Shown here: positions 6,825-7,314 of the stretch, in pieces | How the letters are laid out: every line of letters starts with the position of its first letter | How positions within the stretch are numbered: the stretch's first letter is position 1 | NCBI GenBank assembly: GCA_023399455.1 | Contig: JAEWPN010000173.1 | Span: 1 to 7,314 of the forward strand | Source: Bacillota bacterium | GTDB lineage: Bacteria; Bacillota; Clostridia; Lachnospirales; Lachnospiraceae | Direction: 5' to 3' | Length of the DNA: 7,314 nt | Made by a program: the position numbers and the translations under genes | Notes under the pieces: generated by a model | Seen by the model: only the letters and a program-made list of their open reading frames with translations | The model's database searches: none | What the model was told of the DNA's origin: nothing

Positions 6825-6890
6825 TTTTATTTCATAGGAAAGACCTTGTTACGTTGCAGTGATAATGTTTCGGTTTCCTATGAAATAAAA
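6825..6890. repeat. Perfect 17-bp inverted repeat downstream of gdhA
   Basis: TTTTATTTCATAGGAAA (6825-6841) is the exact reverse complement of TTTCCTATGAAATAAAA (6874-6890), with a 32-nt loop; one further T-G pair is possible outside. Neither strand has a T tract after its 3' arm, so it is not a standard intrinsic terminator. It may be a recombination or binding site, a stable RNA hairpin, or part of a repeat element. Confidence 0.85.
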
Positions 6891-6919
6891 GCACCCCGTG
6901 CAGGATGCGCAGCTTTGCG

Positions 6920-6984
6920 CGGAACAAAAGCTGGGCTGCGGGAGTATATGATTGCGAGAGTGAGCAAAGCACACTTTTGTTCTG
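6920..6984. repeat. 11-bp inverted repeat, second large hairpin after gdhA
   Basis: CGGAACAAAAG (6920-6930) pairs with CTTTTGTTCTG (6974-6984), nine bases perfectly plus one G-U and one C-G pair, enclosing 43 nt that contain a small TTGC/GCAA hairpin (6952-6967). It lies beside the 17-bp repeat in the same non-coding stretch and could form a multi-stem RNA with it. Confidence 0.6.
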
Positions 6985-7034
6985 AAATAGGAAGGTGTAT
7001 TTTATCTGATTTAAATTAAGAAGGAGAAGAAGCC

Positions 7035-7314
7035 ATGATGAGTAAAAGAAGCATGTACAGACAATTGGAGAAGGATTGTGAGGCAATCAGGAAGCAGACG
7101 AACCGGCTTGCGAAAGGCAATCTGGATATCGATAAAATTGAGGCCGGGGAGGAGCATCTTCAAAGAGTGAGCGAGGATATTAACGAGATTGCTAACGTAT
7201 TGAACGAATACATAGCGGAGATATCCGGAGTTCTCTCCCACCTGTCGGTAGGCGATTTGCTCGTTCAGATGTCGGATACTGCGAAATTTTACGGAGATTT
7301 TATTCCGATAAAAG
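7035..7314 (+). CDS. HAMP-containing signalling protein, N-terminal fragment (probably chemoreceptor-like)
   Basis: The frame starts at the ATG at 7035 (second ATG at 7038), 7 nt after AAGGAGA (7021-7027), and runs off the window after 93 codons. The visible part is helical: NRLAKGNLDID (about 23-33) looks like one HAMP segment. INEIANVLNEYIAEISGVLSHLSVGDLLVQM (about 50-80), followed by FYGDFIPIK, is a strong HAMP helix-GDL-helix pattern. It matches the HAMP region of methyl-accepting chemotaxis proteins, where the GDF-PIK segment leads into the second helix. No transmembrane span occurs in these 93 residues, so it may be a soluble, tandem-HAMP receptor. The output domain (MCP signalling, or less likely GGDEF/kinase) lies outside the window. 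The long structured gap upstream could be its leader. Confidence 0.7.
   Translation, partial: MMSKRSMYRQLEKDCEAIRKQTNRLAKGNLDIDKIEAGEEHLQRVSEDINEIANVLNEYIAEISGVLSHLSVGDLLVQMSDTAKFYGDFIPIK

Larger units (their letters stand above)
6704..7034. other. 331-bp gap without a convincing gene, rich in inverted repeats
   Basis: After gdhA this stretch holds the promoter-like site at 6710-6737, a 17-bp inverted repeat (6825-6890), small hairpins GCAC/GTGC (6891-6901) and GCGCA/TGCGC (6907-6920), and an 11-bp inverted repeat (6920-6984). A 10-bp direct repeat AAGGTGTATT occurs at 6800-6809 and 6992-7001. One + frame stays open from 6696 to 7019, but it begins at TTG inside the end of gdhA, has no ribosome binding site, and its composition (many Cys and Arg) does not look like a normal protein. 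A dispersed, non-autonomous repeat or a structured RNA is more likely than a gene. Confidence 0.55.

Noticed and set aside
6825..6890. gdhA terminator
   Set aside because: The long inverted repeat lacks a T tract after its 3' arm on either strand, so it was not called a terminator.
6832..7241. Minus-strand open frames across the repeat region and the HAMP gene
   Set aside because: No ribosome binding site or family match; they overlap non-coding repeats and the HAMP coding frame.

Overview
The window looks like chromosomal DNA from a low-to-mid GC Clostridia genome, most likely Lachnospiraceae. The evidence is AGGAGG-type ribosome binding sites, a DUF5688-type protein (a family I associate with Lachnospiraceae), a glutamate dehydrogenase close to the Clostridium symbiosum enzyme type, a tRNA gene without an encoded CCA, and AT-rich intergenic regions. 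All assignments come from reading the sequence and recalling families; no database search was made.

Layout: every recognised gene is on the + strand. (1) 88-645 encodes elongation factor P and ends at a good intrinsic terminator. (2) 646-850 is a structured gap, followed at 851-1831 by a DUF5688 protein of unknown function. (3) 1875-2034 holds an extended -10 promoter and a tRNA-Arg(CCG). The tRNA is bracketed by a perfect 14-bp inverted repeat, and about 60 nt downstream a membrane-anchored protein with two C-terminal SH3b domains begins (2095-3438), with no terminator between them. (4) 3539-4537 is a Gfo/Idh/MocA-family NAD(P)-dependent oxidoreductase with a terminator on each side. (5) 4687-5118 encodes a small helical protein, possibly a ferritin-like four-helix bundle. 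(6) 5369-6703 is a hexameric-type glutamate dehydrogenase. Its own promoter is followed almost at once by an intrinsic terminator and a second hairpin, which suggests a leader attenuator or a very short terminated RNA. (7) 6704-7034 has no convincing gene but contains a promoter-like site, a perfect 17-bp inverted repeat, further hairpins and a 10-bp flanking direct repeat. (8) 7035 to the end is the start of a soluble HAMP-containing signalling protein, cut off by the window.

The genes do not form one pathway. Most are separate transcription units: translation (efp, tRNA-Arg), envelope (SH3b protein), nitrogen assimilation (GDH), redox (Gfo/Idh/MocA) and signalling (HAMP protein). No CRISPR array, transposase, phage gene or defence system is visible. 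The most interesting signals are non-coding: the inverted repeat around the tRNA, the GDH leader, and the structured repeat region after GDH.
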